Source: Flavobacterium sp. JAS (GTDB taxonomy: Bacteria > Bacteroidota > Bacteroidia > Flavobacteriales > Flavobacteriaceae). From it: 64,000 bases of DNA. Below are positions 1 to 9,139 of this stretch, in pieces. Numbering within the stretch: the first letter of the stretch is position 1; the number at the start of each line of letters is the position of its first letter. Location: positions 186,001 through 250,000 of the forward strand of contig NZ_JAJMOX010000004.1 of NCBI RefSeq assembly GCF_020991455.1. Reading direction: 5' to 3'. The position numbers and the translations under genes were made by a program. The notes below the pieces were generated by a model. The model had not been told where the DNA came from. It ran no database searches and was given only the letters and a program-made list of their open reading frames with translations.

Positions 1-473
1 GGAGTTGCATTTTGGACTAATTTTTCATGAACCGCAACTATCGATTGCCCTGTTGCCAACATTGGATCAAGAAGTAAAACCGTTTTATTATTGATGTTTG
101 AAAGTGCTTGATATTCAACTAAAATTTCAAAATAATCATCATTGTTTGGATGATGTCTGCAAGCGGAAACAAAGCTATTTTCGGCATGATCAAAGTAGTT
201 TAGAAAGCCATTATGCAAGGGCAAACCAGCTCTTAGAATAGAACATAAAACCAAATCACTTTCGATTTCGGTCGTTTTTTTAATACCAAGTGGAGTCTGA
301 ATTTCGACATTTTTATACGACAAATCTTTGCTCAGTTCATACGCCATAATTTCGCCAATCCGCTCTATGTTTCTTCTAAAACGCATGCTGTCGTTCTGAA
401 CATTTACATTTCTTATTTGTCCTAAAAAATGGTTTAATACGCTATTATTCTCAGATATATAATGAATTTTCAT
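1..473 (-). CDS. upp: Uracil phosphoribosyltransferase, partial (3' end beyond the window)
   Basis: The reverse strand reads from an ATG at 473 without a stop to base 1, so the C-terminal part lies outside the window. Translation begins MKIHYISENNSVLNHFLGQI and contains the ligand-loop region with LRAGLPLHNGF and the PRPP-binding signature LLDPMLATGQS, both typical of UPRTases. The enzyme joins uracil to PRPP to give UMP in cytoplasmic pyrimidine salvage. It is transcribed divergently from the DUF4254 gene and shares the 110-base spacer 474-583 with it. I found no clear TAnnTTTG box for this direction. Function is confident; only the last part of the protein is unseen. Confidence 0.95.
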   Translation of the reverse strand, partial: MKIHYISENNSVLNHFLGQIRNVNVQNDSMRFRRNIERIGEIMAYELSKDLSYKNVEIQTPLGIKKTTEIESDLVLCSILRAGLPLHNGFLNYFDHAENSFVSACRHHPNNDDYFEILVEYQALSNINNKTVLLLDPMLATGQSIVAVHEKLVQNAT

Positions 474-555
474 AATGATTTTTAATATTATCAATTGTTT
501 ATGCGATGTAAACGAAAAATTAAAGGTTTTATTCGCACTATAAAAGTATAAAAAG

Positions 556-563
556 TATCTTTG
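556..563 (+). promoter_or_regulatory. Bacteroidota -7 promoter element (TATCTTTG) for the DUF4254 gene
   Basis: TATCTTTG matches the TAnnTTTG -7 consensus of the Bacteroidota primary sigma factor. It ends on the G of an in-frame GTG at 563, so that codon cannot start the transcript's protein. The ATG at 584 is therefore the likely start, with a leader of only about 15 bases. No good -33 TTTG is visible upstream. Confidence 0.6.
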
Positions 564-583
564 TGTCTCTAAAAAATAAAGAC

Positions 584-1189
584 ATGTTTTCAAAATTAGC
601 ATATTCTGTTTTCGAACAAAGCATCAAAGACTATCATCAATTTGATAATGTTGATCAGCCAATAAACAATCCTTTCCCTAAAGATAAATTTGAGCATCTA
701 TTATATTTAAAAAACTGGATTGATACTGTTCAATGGCATTTTGAAGATATTATTCGTGATCCGCAAATTGATCCTGTAGCAGCTTTGACATTAAAAAGAA
801 GAATCGATGCATCAAATCAGGAACGTACTGATATGGTGGAATATATCGATAGTTATTTTTTACAAAAATACAGTGATGTAAAAGTAAAAGATGGAGCAAA
901 AATCAACTCTGAAAGTCCAGCTTGGGCATTTGACAGATTGTCTATTTTGGCTCTAAAAATTTATCATATGCATGAAGAAGCTACACGTGCTGAGGCTTCA
1001 CAAGAACATAGAGATAAATGTCAGGAAAAATTAAACGTGCTTTTAGAGCAAAGAAGTGATTTGTCTACAGCAATTGATGATTTGTTGACAGATATTGAAA
1101 ATGGAGATAAATTCATGAAAGTGTACAAACAAATGAAAATGTACAACGACGATGAATTGAATCCTGTTTTATACCAAAATAAAAAATAA
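584..1189 (+). CDS. DUF4254 family protein
   Basis: A 201-residue, soluble, mostly helical protein with no signal peptide or membrane segment. Features matching DUF4254 include the N-terminal FSKLAYSVFEQSI stretch, the central WHFEDIIRDP and the RRIDASNQERTDMVE segment. The function of the family is not known. I chose ATG 584 over an in-frame GTG at 563 because the -7 promoter box covers that GTG. It stops at 1189, and the next base begins the start codon of the GT9 gene, so the two are almost certainly co-transcribed. DUF4254 next to a glycosyltransferase family 9 gene suggests, but does not prove, a role in envelope glycan assembly. Confidence 0.85.
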   Translation: MFSKLAYSVFEQSIKDYHQFDNVDQPINNPFPKDKFEHLLYLKNWIDTVQWHFEDIIRDPQIDPVAALTLKRRIDASNQERTDMVEYIDSYFLQKYSDVKVKDGAKINSESPAWAFDRLSILALKIYHMHEEATRAEASQEHRDKCQEKLNVLLEQRSDLSTAIDDLLTDIENGDKFMKVYKQMKMYNDDELNPVLYQNKK

Positions 1190-2236
1190 TTGGCAGAATT
1201 GTCCAATAAAATTAAGCATATAGCCGTCATGAGACTATCCGCAATGGGAGATGTCGCCATGACGGTTCCTGTTTTACGTGCTTTTGTAAAACAGTATCCA
1301 AGGGTAAAAATCACCGTAATTTCACGCCCATTTTTTAAACCTTTTTTTGAAGGAATTCCGAATTTGGAATTTTTTGCTTTTGATGAAAAAGAGCGTCATA
1401 AAGGTTTTGCGGGACTTTTGAAATTATTTAGTGATGTAAAAAAACTGAAAATTGATGCTTTTGGAGACCTTCATAATGTTTTAAGATCTAAAATTGTGAG
1501 TTTACTTTTCGCTTTAAGCGGAAAAAAAAGAGCCACGGTTGATAAAGGAAGAGAAGGAAAAAAGGAATTAACACGTGCCGAAAATAAAATATTCAAGCAA
1601 TTGCCAACGATGTTCAAAAGACATGCAAAAGTGTTTGAAGAACTTGGTTTTCCTCTGGATTTATCAAATCCAACTTTCCCTGAAAAAGCAAATTTAAGCG
1701 CAGATATTCTGGAAATTATTGGAGATCAAAACCAAAAACTAATCGGAATTGCACCTTTTGCACAATATAATTCTAAAGTTTATCCACAGGATTTAATGCA
1801 GGAAGTTATTGAAAAACTGGCTGAAAATAAGGGATATAAAGTTTTACTTTTTGGAGGGGGAAAGAAAGAAATAGAGATTTTGGATTCACTTTCGAAACCA
1901 TTCGAAAATGTAATAAATATGGCTGGAAAAATAAAATTTCAGCAGGAGTTACAATTGATAAGTAATCTTGATGTAATGCTTTCTATGGATTCCGGAAATG
2001 CACATATTGCAGCAATGTTAGGTGTAAAAGTAGTAACACTTTGGGGCGCAACACATCCTTATGCAGGATTTTTGCCATTTAATCAAAGTCTTGAAAACGC
2101 TTTAACTTCAGATAGAAATAAATATCCAAAATTGCCAACATCAGTTTATGGAAACAAAATTGTTGAAGGTTATGAAGATGCAATGAGATCTATCTCTCCG
2201 GAGAAAATAGTTCACAGTATTCAGTCGCAGTTATAG
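1190..2236 (+). CDS. Glycosyltransferase family 9 (heptosyltransferase-like)
   Basis: A 348-residue GT9/heptosyltransferase-like enzyme. The N-terminal motif HIAVMRLSAMGDVAMT is the nucleotide-sugar-transferase opening, and the second Rossmann domain has DSGNAHIAAMLGVKVVTLWG, the usual donor-site signature. The protein probably adds a sugar to lipid A core or another surface glycan on the cytoplasmic side of the inner membrane; the acceptor cannot be read from sequence. The start is TTG at 1190, directly after the TAA of the DUF4254 gene. The only nearby ATG (in the motif itself) would cut into the conserved strand. The gene ends at a strong hairpin terminator. Confidence 0.88.
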   Translation: MAELSNKIKHIAVMRLSAMGDVAMTVPVLRAFVKQYPRVKITVISRPFFKPFFEGIPNLEFFAFDEKERHKGFAGLLKLFSDVKKLKIDAFGDLHNVLRSKIVSLLFALSGKKRATVDKGREGKKELTRAENKIFKQLPTMFKRHAKVFEELGFPLDLSNPTFPEKANLSADILEIIGDQNQKLIGIAPFAQYNSKVYPQDLMQEVIEKLAENKGYKVLLFGGGKKEIEILDSLSKPFENVINMAGKIKFQQELQLISNLDVMLSMDSGNAHIAAMLGVKVVTLWGATHPYAGFLPFNQSLENALTSDRNKYPKLPTSVYGNKIVEGYEDAMRSISPEKIVHSIQSQL

Positions 2237-2256
2237 TAGAAAATTCAATAATAAGC

Positions 2257-2316
2257 TCCAATAAAAAAAATCCAAATTCCAACTTGACAATTGGAATTTG
2301 GATTTTTTTTATTGGA
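2257..2316. terminator. Bidirectional hairpin terminator, 26-bp perfect stem
   Basis: Arms 2257-2282 and 2291-2316 are perfect inverted repeats with an 8-base loop. The core is TCCAAATTCCAA / TTGGAATTTGGA, flanked by A8 and T8 runs, so it can terminate from both sides. It sits between the converging GT9 gene and the orphan gene at 2330-2755. The same core recurs at 2926-2965. Confidence 0.85.
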
Positions 2317-2329
2317 ATTTTTCAGACTA

Positions 2330-2755
2330 TTATAAATCAAAAAGAAGATATCCCATTGCTTTCTTTTTGTTTCTATCGACTACAACTTTAACAAAATGAT
2401 TTTCTTTTTCAGTAGCTAGTAAAATATGTTCAAAATCTTCTGTTGAACTTCTATAAACTTTATGTACTAGTTCAGATTCTTTAATTTTTTTTGATAAAAT
2501 TTTGGCTGCTTTTAATTCATTTACATAGGGCCAAATATTAAAAAAACTATCATTAGTGACTGATATTTCTCTCATTCCATGAATCATTGATGAGTTATAT
2601 TTTTCTTTCGAAATTAGTTTAGGGCCTTTTCTGTTTCGTCTTTTTATAATTATAAAATAGATGCAAAAAAAAGATGTTACTACAAAAAGTAATATAAAAG
2701 ATAAACGAAGGTAGTGATGCATTGCCATAGTATTTAATGTTTTAAAAGTTGACAA
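2330..2755 (-). CDS. Hypothetical membrane-anchored protein
   Basis: I do not recognise this protein. The frame gives up to 141 residues. One membrane segment (about residues 17-37, LSFILLFVVTSFFCIYFIII) is followed by a basic KRRNRKG stop-transfer, then a soluble domain of about 100 residues ending KKAMGYLLFDL. Methionines at positions 10 (2728) and 12 (2722) are better spaced from the membrane segment, so the true start may be later than 2755. It stands alone: the GT9 gene converges on it, and the reductase gene behind it on the same strand ends in its own terminator. No convincing promoter was seen. It could be a lineage-specific small gene. Confidence 0.55.
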   Translation of the reverse strand: MSTFKTLNTMAMHHYLRLSFILLFVVTSFFCIYFIIIKRRNRKGPKLISKEKYNSSMIHGMREISVTNDSFFNIWPYVNELKAAKILSKKIKESELVHKVYRSSTEDFEHILLATEKENHFVKVVVDRNKKKAMGYLLFDL

Positions 2756-2925
2756 TCAGAAAATTACAATACTAATATAATAAATTTTTAGCATGTTTTT
2801 TAAAAAATATTTAAAATGTCACATGCTTTTTTGTTTATTATCTAGAAACATTTTCAAATCGAATACTATACTTTCAAAACAGAAGAGACAATATTGTAAA
2901 ATTCTGACAAAAAATAGTTCACAAA

Positions 2926-2965
2926 AAAATCCAAATTCCAATTGTAAAGTTGGAATTTGGATTTT
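2926..2965. terminator. Hairpin terminator, 16-bp perfect stem, second copy of the TCCAAATTCCAA family
   Basis: Arms 2926-2941 and 2950-2965 are perfectly complementary with an 8-base loop. It is downstream of the reductase gene that ends at 2988 on the minus strand, where it would act as terminator. It has the same core and loop length as the hairpin at 2257-2316. Confidence 0.75.
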
Positions 2966-2987
2966 AAATATTTTAGAATTTTAACCT

Positions 2988-4040
2988 CTAAACATCATCA
3001 TAATCTATATAAATAGACTCTGATGTTGGATGTGCCTGACAGGTTAAAATTAAACCAGAAGCGATTTCTTTATCTGTCAAAATTGAGTTTTTAGTCATTT
3101 CTGCAGTTCCAGAAGTTACACGAGCTAAACAGCTGCTGCAAATTCCGCCCTGGCAAGAATATGGAGCGTCAATTCCTTGTTTTAGAGCAGCATCTAAGAT
3201 GGTTTGCTTTTGAGACATTTCAAATGAAACTTCGTCATCATCGACTAAAACAGTAATTTTTGTATGACCTTCTAATGAAGTATTGATTTTATGTTCCTGA
3301 GTAGAAGACGTAAAAAGCTCAAATTTAATAGCTGATTCTTTTACATTTTTCTCTTTCAAAATATCAGAAACCGTATTGATCATTTCTTCAGGACCGCACA
3401 AGAAAAATTTATCAAACTGAAGTTCTTTATGTTTGTTGTTTAGCACAAAATTTACTGCCGATTTCTCGATTCGTCCAAACAATGCATTTTCGGCTTTAGC
3501 CTGACTAAAAACATAATGCACGAAAAAACGACCTACATATTGCAATTGTAAATCATGTAATTCCTGATGAAAAATAGTTCCTTCAGGAGTTTTATTTCCG
3601 TAAACTAATACAAATGAACTTTTTGGCTCACTTTTTAAAACCGATTTTATAATAGAAAGAACAGGAGTAATTCCGCTTCCAGCAACAAAAGCTGCGTAGT
3701 TTTTTTGTCTTTCAGCATCAGGTTCAAAAGTAAATTTTCCTTCCGGATGACCAACTTCAAGAACATCTCCCGCTTTTAATCTGGTATTTGCAAATTGTGA
3801 AAACAAACCATTTTTAACTGCTTTTACAGCAATTCTTAATTCGCCGCTTTCTGGTGCAGAACAAATAGAGTAAGCACGACGAATTTCTTGATTATCAAGT
3901 GTTAATTTAAGATTTATGTATTGTCCGGCTATAAATTTATAGTCTGGTTTTAGTTCTTCCGGAACATTAAAAAGTACAGAAACGGCGTCGGTTGTTTCGC
4001 GTTTTACCTCTTTAATTATGAGTTTTAAAAATGAAGGCAT
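2988..4040 (-). CDS. PaaE-like ferredoxin/FAD/NAD(P) oxidoreductase
   Basis: A 350-residue class IA-type reductase. An FAD-binding barrel has RRAYSIC, followed by an NAD(P)-binding domain with VAGSGITP and FLCGPEEM. A C-terminal plant-type [2Fe-2S] ferredoxin domain has CQGGICSSC and a final Cys in TCQAHP. This domain order matches PaaE, the reductase of phenylacetyl-CoA epoxidase, but no paaABCD genes are nearby, so it may supply electrons to another oxygenase or desaturase. The frame extends upstream to an ATG at 4073, but a TACTTTTG promoter box at 4064-4057 lies inside that extension, so ATG 4040 (MPSFLKLIIKEV) is preferred. Confidence 0.85.
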   Translation of the reverse strand: MPSFLKLIIKEVKRETTDAVSVLFNVPEELKPDYKFIAGQYINLKLTLDNQEIRRAYSICSAPESGELRIAVKAVKNGLFSQFANTRLKAGDVLEVGHPEGKFTFEPDAERQKNYAAFVAGSGITPVLSIIKSVLKSEPKSSFVLVYGNKTPEGTIFHQELHDLQLQYVGRFFVHYVFSQAKAENALFGRIEKSAVNFVLNNKHKELQFDKFFLCGPEEMINTVSDILKEKNVKESAIKFELFTSSTQEHKINTSLEGHTKITVLVDDDEVSFEMSQKQTILDAALKQGIDAPYSCQGGICSSCLARVTSGTAEMTKNSILTDKEIASGLILTCQAHPTSESIYIDYDDV

Positions 4041-4056
4041 GATTGTATATTTTATG

Positions 4057-4064
4057 CAAAAGTA
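4057..4064 (-). promoter_or_regulatory. -7 promoter element (TACTTTTG) for the PaaE-like gene
   Basis: On the minus strand the box reads TACTTTTG, matching TAnnTTTG, 16 bases before the ATG at 4040. It decides between the two possible starts. No clear -33 element was found. Confidence 0.55.
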
Positions 4065-4127
4065 GCAAACCACTATTAAATGACAGGTACGAAATTATTT
4101 TTTTTAACTTTTTTTGTAATGTTTTCT

Positions 4128-4135
4128 TACATTTG
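4128..4135 (+). promoter_or_regulatory. -7 promoter element (TACATTTG) for the ABC exporter pair
   Basis: TACATTTG matches TAnnTTTG and lies 32 bases before the ATG of the DUF5687 permease. It faces away from the reductase promoter, giving a divergent promoter region of about 130 bases (4041-4167). Confidence 0.5.
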
Positions 4136-4167
4136 GTCTCTTACTACAAAACCAAAACCAATTAACC

Positions 4168-5628
4168 ATGATTAAAAAGTTTATTTACCTCGAATGGAAA
4201 GCCTTTACCAGATCGGCATCGTTTGGCAAAAGTGTCGCAATGAAAATAGTAATCGGTTTCATGATGATTTATTTTTCACTGCTTTTTATTGGAGGAGGAA
4301 TTGGAGCATTTTATGTGCTTAAAGAAATGAATCTGGAACCTTTTGAAACTATTAATAGATTCTTGATTTACTATTTCTTATTTGATTTAATTATTCGATT
4401 GTTATTGCAGGCGATTCCGGTTCTTAATATTAAGCCTTTATTGGTTTTGCCGTTTAAAAAGCCAACAATTGTTCATTTTTCTTTAGGAAAAACAGCTTTA
4501 TCTTTTTTCAATTGGCTTCATGCTCTTTTCTTCGTTCCGTTTTCGATTGTGCTAGTTATAGAAGGTTACAGTTTTACAGGAGTTATTTTCTGGAATTTGG
4601 CGATTATCGCTTTAATTTATATCAACAATTTTTTAAATATTATTTTAAGTAATATTGATAAATTGTTTGTTGCTTTTCTTGTTGTAATTGTCTCTTTAGC
4701 CGGAGCACAATATTATAAGTTGTTTGATATAACGACTTTCACAACACCAGTTTTTCAGGGCTTTTATTCGCAAAAGGGATTGTTTTTGATTCCTGTTTTA
4801 CTCTTAGTCGGATTGTATCAGCTTACCTTTAAGTATTTTAAGAATAATTTATTTTTGGATGCAGGACTTTCTAAAAAAGAGGATATTGCTACAACCGAAA
4901 ATCTTTCGTGGCTGAATCAATTTGGAACTTTAGGAACTTTTCTTAAAAACGATATTAAATTGATTAAGAGAAACAAAAGGTCTAAAACGACTATAGTAAT
5001 GAGTGTAGTCTTTTTGTTTTATGGACTTATCTTTTTCGGAAATTCTCATCAGCCTGAAGTGATGCAAATTTTTGCCGGAATATTTGTTTCGGGCGGATTT
5101 TTATTTGTCTTCGGACAGTTTGTACCAAGTTGGGATAGTTCGTATTACCAATTAATGATGACACAGAATATTCCGTATCGCGGTTACATTACTTCAAAAT
5201 GGTGGCTGATTGTTATTGCCACTTTTGTTTCGACAATTCTGGCTTCTTTTTATCTTTTTTACGGATGGCAAACTTATTTAATCATAGTTGTTGGCGCAAT
5301 TTATAACATCGGAGTAAATTCTCATTTGGTGCTTTTGGGTGGTGCATTTACAAAAACACCAATTGATTTAAGTAATGCCGGCGGCGCTTTTGGAGACAAA
5401 AAAGCATTTAATGTTAATTCGATGCTGCTTTCGTTACCAAAGATATTTTTGCCATTAGTGTTGTATTGGATCGGACTTCATTTTGCTGATAAAACAGTAG
5501 GATTGGCATTAGTTGCCGGAGCCGGAGTTTTAGGTTTTATATTTAAAGACAAGGTTTTTTCTTTGATCGAAAAGAGATATAAAATCGAAAAATACAGTAC
5601 TATAAGTGCTTATAAACAAAAGAATTAA
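4168..5628 (+). CDS. DUF5687 family membrane protein (ABC exporter permease)
   Basis: A 486-residue polytopic inner-membrane protein with about ten to twelve hydrophobic segments. The opening MIKKFIYLEWKAFTRSASFG is typical of DUF5687 proteins, which accompany ABC ATPases in Bacteroidota. A cytoplasmic stretch near the middle (FLKNDIKLIKRNKRSKTT) resembles the coupling region of ABC-2-like permeases. It forms a pair with the ATPase at 5743, separated by 114 bases containing a repeat-like inverted sequence. The substrate is unknown. Confidence 0.8.
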   Translation: MIKKFIYLEWKAFTRSASFGKSVAMKIVIGFMMIYFSLLFIGGGIGAFYVLKEMNLEPFETINRFLIYYFLFDLIIRLLLQAIPVLNIKPLLVLPFKKPTIVHFSLGKTALSFFNWLHALFFVPFSIVLVIEGYSFTGVIFWNLAIIALIYINNFLNIILSNIDKLFVAFLVVIVSLAGAQYYKLFDITTFTTPVFQGFYSQKGLFLIPVLLLVGLYQLTFKYFKNNLFLDAGLSKKEDIATTENLSWLNQFGTLGTFLKNDIKLIKRNKRSKTTIVMSVVFLFYGLIFFGNSHQPEVMQIFAGIFVSGGFLFVFGQFVPSWDSSYYQLMMTQNIPYRGYITSKWWLIVIATFVSTILASFYLFYGWQTYLIIVVGAIYNIGVNSHLVLLGGAFTKTPIDLSNAGGAFGDKKAFNVNSMLLSLPKIFLPLVLYWIGLHFADKTVGLALVAGAGVLGFIFKDKVFSLIEKRYKIEKYSTISAYKQKN

Positions 5629-5678
5629 TTAGCCAATTTGAAAATATGTCAATTAGATAATTAGCTTCAATTGACTAA
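5629..5678. repeat. Imperfect inverted repeat in the ABC permease-ATPase spacer
   Basis: TTAGCCAATTTGAA (5629-5642) pairs imperfectly with TTCAATTGACTAA (5666-5678). The loop holds AATTAGATAATTAG, a string also present in the atpA-atpG spacer. This looks like a dispersed intergenic repeat; the family assignment is an inference from two occurrences. Confidence 0.4.
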
Positions 5679-5742
5679 ATAAAAAAAAATTAAAAAAACA
5701 TCAAATTAACGATTAACCAAATCAACAATTAAACAGTTAAAA

Positions 5743-6438
5743 ATGATACAAGTAAATCAACTTTCAAAACAATATAACGGTACAACAGTTTTAAACATTA
5801 GTAATCTTGAAATTCCAAAAGGGCAGAGTTTTGGATTGGTTGGTAATAACGGAGCAGGAAAAACTACCTTCTTCAGTTTGTTATTAGATTTGATTCAGCC
5901 TTCGACAGGATTTATTAAAAACAATGATATTCAGGTAAATACAAGTGAATATTGGAAATCTTTTACAGGATCTTTCTTAGATGAAAGTTTCCTGATAGGT
6001 TACTTAACTCCAGAGGAATATTTTTATTTTATTGGAGATTTGCGCCATCAAAACAAAGCAGATATTGATGCTTTATTGATGAAATACGATGAGTTTTTTA
6101 ATGGAGAAATTTTGAATAACAAAAAATACCTGAGAGATTTATCTAAGGGAAATCAGAAGAAGGTGGGGATAATTGCCACACTTATTGGTAATCCCGAGGT
6201 TGTTATTTTAGATGAACCTTTTGCAAATTTAGACCCAACAACAGTTAGCCGATTAAAAAAAATTATTAAAGAATTAGCAGACGATCCAAATGTTACTGTT
6301 TTGGTTTCTAGCCATGATTTACAGCATACAGTAGACGTTTGCGATCGAATTGTTGCTCTTAATAAGGGGGAAATCGTAAAAGATATTCAAACTTCAAGAG
6401 AAACCTTACAAGAATTAGAGTTGTTTTTTGCAGTATAA
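5743..6438 (+). CDS. ABC transporter ATP-binding protein
   Basis: A 231-residue ATPase. Walker A is GNNGAGKTT, the ABC signature is LSKGNQKKVG, Walker B is VVILDEP, and the H-loop histidine is in VSSHD. Its partner is the DUF5687 permease immediately upstream; together they form a minimal two-protein exporter with no periplasmic binding protein. The signature has K in place of the second G of LSGGQ, common in ABC-2 exporters. The start is the ATG at 5743; no alternative is supported. Confidence 0.9.
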   Translation: MIQVNQLSKQYNGTTVLNISNLEIPKGQSFGLVGNNGAGKTTFFSLLLDLIQPSTGFIKNNDIQVNTSEYWKSFTGSFLDESFLIGYLTPEEYFYFIGDLRHQNKADIDALLMKYDEFFNGEILNNKKYLRDLSKGNQKKVGIIATLIGNPEVVILDEPFANLDPTTVSRLKKIIKELADDPNVTVLVSSHDLQHTVDVCDRIVALNKGEIVKDIQTSRETLQELELFFAV

Positions 6439-6527
6439 GTTTCTAAAGTTTGAAAAAAGAAGTGTATTTTTACAAGTTAATATACTAAATATCTTTTTTA
6501 GAAGTTAACTTGATAAACTCTTTTCTA

Positions 6528-9137
6528 TTGAAAAAGAATACTCTAAAATATAGTTTTGTTCTCGTGATTTTACTCTTTTTGATAGCTTGCTCTACCAAAA
6601 AGAATTCTTTCTTATCTCGAAACTCACATGCTCTAAGTACAAAATATAATATTTTGTACAATGGAGGAATTGGTCTTGATAAAGGTTTAAAATCTATTCA
6701 AGGTAATAATCAGGATAATTTCTGGGAGATTTTGCCTATTGAAAAAATGCAAATTGATGAGAATTTTTCGGAAGCCGAAAAAGCTAAAAATGCCGATTTT
6801 GAAAAGGCAGAAACAAAAGCGACAAAAGCTATTCAGAAGCATTCAATGAATATTGGAGGAAGAGAAAAAAATTCGCAAATCGATGAAGCTTATTTGATGC
6901 TTGGTAAAGCCAGATATTACGATCAGCGTTTTATTCCGGCACTTGAGGCATTCAATTATATTTTATACAAATACCCAAATAGCAGTAATATTTATACAGC
7001 AAAAATCTGGCGCGAAAAGACCAATATGCGTTTAGGAAATGATGCTATTGTTTTAAAAAATATTAAACTATTATTAAAGAATACAGATTTAGACAAACAA
7101 ACTTTTTCTGATGCGAATGCTTTACTGGCAGAAGCATTTTTAAACTTAGAAGAAAAAGATAGTGCAGTAACGAAACTTGAAATTGCTGAAAAATTTACCA
7201 AGGTAAATGAAGACAGAGCACGATACCGTTTTATTTTAGGTCAGATGTATCAGGAGGCTGGAAAAAAAGATAGTGCAAATTATTTTTATGATGGCGTAAT
7301 CGATATGAATCGAAAGGCTGATCGAAAATACATGATGCACGCTTATGCTAAAAAAGCTGAAATGTTTGATTATGAAAATGGTGACAGGAAATTATTTATC
7401 GAATTCTACAATAAATTAGTGGAGGATCGCGAAAACCGTCCTTATTATGATATTCTTTTTTATGAAATGGGTATTTTTTATGATAAATATAAAGTACAGG
7501 ACAGCGCTCTAATATTTTATAATAAATCATTAGCCAGAAAATCTAAAGATCCTTATTTAGTAGCATCTGCCTATAGAAATATAGGAAACATGTATTTTAA
7601 AAATACTGATTATACAATGGCTGCTAAATATTATGACAGCACATTAACAAAATTAGATAAGAAAACCAGAGAATACGCTTTTATTGAGAAAAACCGAAAA
7701 AATCTTGATAACGTAATTAAATACGAAGGAATTGCAAAACGCGATGATAGTATTATTAAAGTTAAAGGTTTGTCAGATCCAGACAGAAAAATTTACTTCG
7801 AAGGTTATATTGCAGAACTTAAAAAGAAAGATGAAGCAAAACGTATTTTAGAAGCAAAAGAGAAAGAAAAATTAGCCAACATAGATCGAAATACAAATGC
7901 TAGTAATTCACCGGTGGCTGTTAATCCAAATTCTACAGGAATGCCTACAGATCCGGGAACACCAATGCTTCCTGGCGGAAACGAGACTGTAAGTACATTC
8001 TATTTTTACAATCCTACAACAGTTGCTTACGGAAAACTACAGTTTAAGAAAATGTGGGGAAACAGAACTTTAGGAGGAAATTGGAGATTAGCCGGATTAA
8101 GATCTGTTAATAATGCAGCAATGAATGACACGATAAATAACAGTCAAAATGCTGCAAATGTATTGAAAGATACTATTGTTGTTGAAAAATATACAACCGA
8201 TTTCTATGAAAAACAGCTTCCAACAACGCAAATTGCAATGGATAGCATTAACAAGGAACGTAATTTTTCATACTATCAATTAGGACTTATTTATAAAGAA
8301 AAGTTCAAAGAATACAATTTGGCTAGCGACAAACTCGAACAATTATTAAAAAATAATCCGGAGGAAAAATTGATTTTGCCATCAATGTATAATTTGTATA
8401 AAATATATCAGATTACAAATCCAGCGAAAGCCGAAAAAGTAAAATCTGATATTACTTCGAATTATCCAAATTCGAGATACGCGCAGATTTTAAACAATAC
8501 CAATCCAGATGATTTAGCTTCACCTGATAAAGAATACCAAAAATGGTATAAGTTGTTTGAGGAAGAACAGTTTGATACCGTTCTGGACAATATTGATAAT
8601 TTGATTAATCAATATTCTGGTGACGAAATTGTTTCTAAATATGAATTATTAAAAGCAAATACTTTAGGAAAAGTAAATGGTTTAGCTGCTTATAAAAAAG
8701 GACTGGAAGCAGTTGCTGATAATTATCCAAATAGTGAAGAAGGTAAAAATGCCCGAGAGATTCTGGAGAAACAAATTCCAAGTTTAGAAAAACTTGATTT
8801 TACTACCGTTGACAATAAAAATTGGAAAATTATATATGTGATTGCAAAGGAAGATACGAAAGCACTTAAAAAAATTGAAGAGGCGATTAAAGTATTTTTG
8901 TTAGTTGAAAATTATGAGAGATTAACAACTTCTTTTGATAAATACAATAGAACGCAAAGTTTTGTAGTTATTCATGGTTTAAAGTCTGAGGCTTATGCCA
9001 AAGATATTTCAGAACTTTTTAGAGATGATAAAAAGTATAAAATCACACAACCTGCAATTATCATATCGAGTGATAATTATAAAGTGATTCAAATTAAAAA
9101 AAATCTCGAAACTTATTTAGCCCCCAAAACCCCATAA
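6528..9137 (+). CDS. sprE: SprE/PorW-type TPR lipoprotein of gliding motility and type IX secretion
   Basis: A long lipoprotein of about 870 residues, the usual length of SprE. The signal peptide ends in a lipobox LIAC followed by STKKNSF. TPR-like helical repeats fill about residues 110-420 and 590-760, separated by a low-complexity linker rich in N, P, G and T. SprE (PorW in Porphyromonas) is required for T9SS function and gliding, where it is reported to link the secretion machinery. There is no ATG at the N-terminus: TTG at 6510 would put hydrophobic residues before the basic n-region, while TTG 6528 gives a normal signal peptide starting at LKKNTLKYS, so I prefer 6528. The bactofilin gene follows after 2 bases. 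Confidence 0.85.
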   Translation: MKKNTLKYSFVLVILLFLIACSTKKNSFLSRNSHALSTKYNILYNGGIGLDKGLKSIQGNNQDNFWEILPIEKMQIDENFSEAEKAKNADFEKAETKATKAIQKHSMNIGGREKNSQIDEAYLMLGKARYYDQRFIPALEAFNYILYKYPNSSNIYTAKIWREKTNMRLGNDAIVLKNIKLLLKNTDLDKQTFSDANALLAEAFLNLEEKDSAVTKLEIAEKFTKVNEDRARYRFILGQMYQEAGKKDSANYFYDGVIDMNRKADRKYMMHAYAKKAEMFDYENGDRKLFIEFYNKLVEDRENRPYYDILFYEMGIFYDKYKVQDSALIFYNKSLARKSKDPYLVASAYRNIGNMYFKNTDYTMAAKYYDSTLTKLDKKTREYAFIEKNRKNLDNVIKYEGIAKRDDSIIKVKGLSDPDRKIYFEGYIAELKKKDEAKRILEAKEKEKLANIDRNTNASNSPVAVNPNSTGMPTDPGTPMLPGGNETVSTFYFYNPTTVAYGKLQFKKMWGNRTLGGNWRLAGLRSVNNAAMNDTINNSQNAANVLKDTIVVEKYTTDFYEKQLPTTQIAMDSINKERNFSYYQLGLIYKEKFKEYNLASDKLEQLLKNNPEEKLILPSMYNLYKIYQITNPAKAEKVKSDITSNYPNSRYAQILNNTNPDDLASPDKEYQKWYKLFEEEQFDTVLDNIDNLINQYSGDEIVSKYELLKANTLGKVNGLAAYKKGLEAVADNYPNSEEGKNAREILEKQIPSLEKLDFTTVDNKNWKIIYVIAKEDTKALKKIEEAIKVFLLVENYERLTTSFDKYNRTQSFVVIHGLKSEAYAKDISELFRDDKKYKITQPAIIISSDNYKVIQIKKNLETYLAPKTP

Positions 9138-9139
9138 TA

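Noticed and set aside
2793..2984. Open frame of 63 residues on the plus strand
   Set aside because: It runs through the hairpin terminator at 2926-2965, has a low-complexity K/N/S translation and lacks a promoter; it is not a gene.
2988..4040. Phenylacetate degradation locus
   Set aside because: Only a PaaE-like reductase is present; no paaABCD, paaK or paaZ lies next to it. The PaaK-like ligase at 35865 belongs to the pigment cluster.
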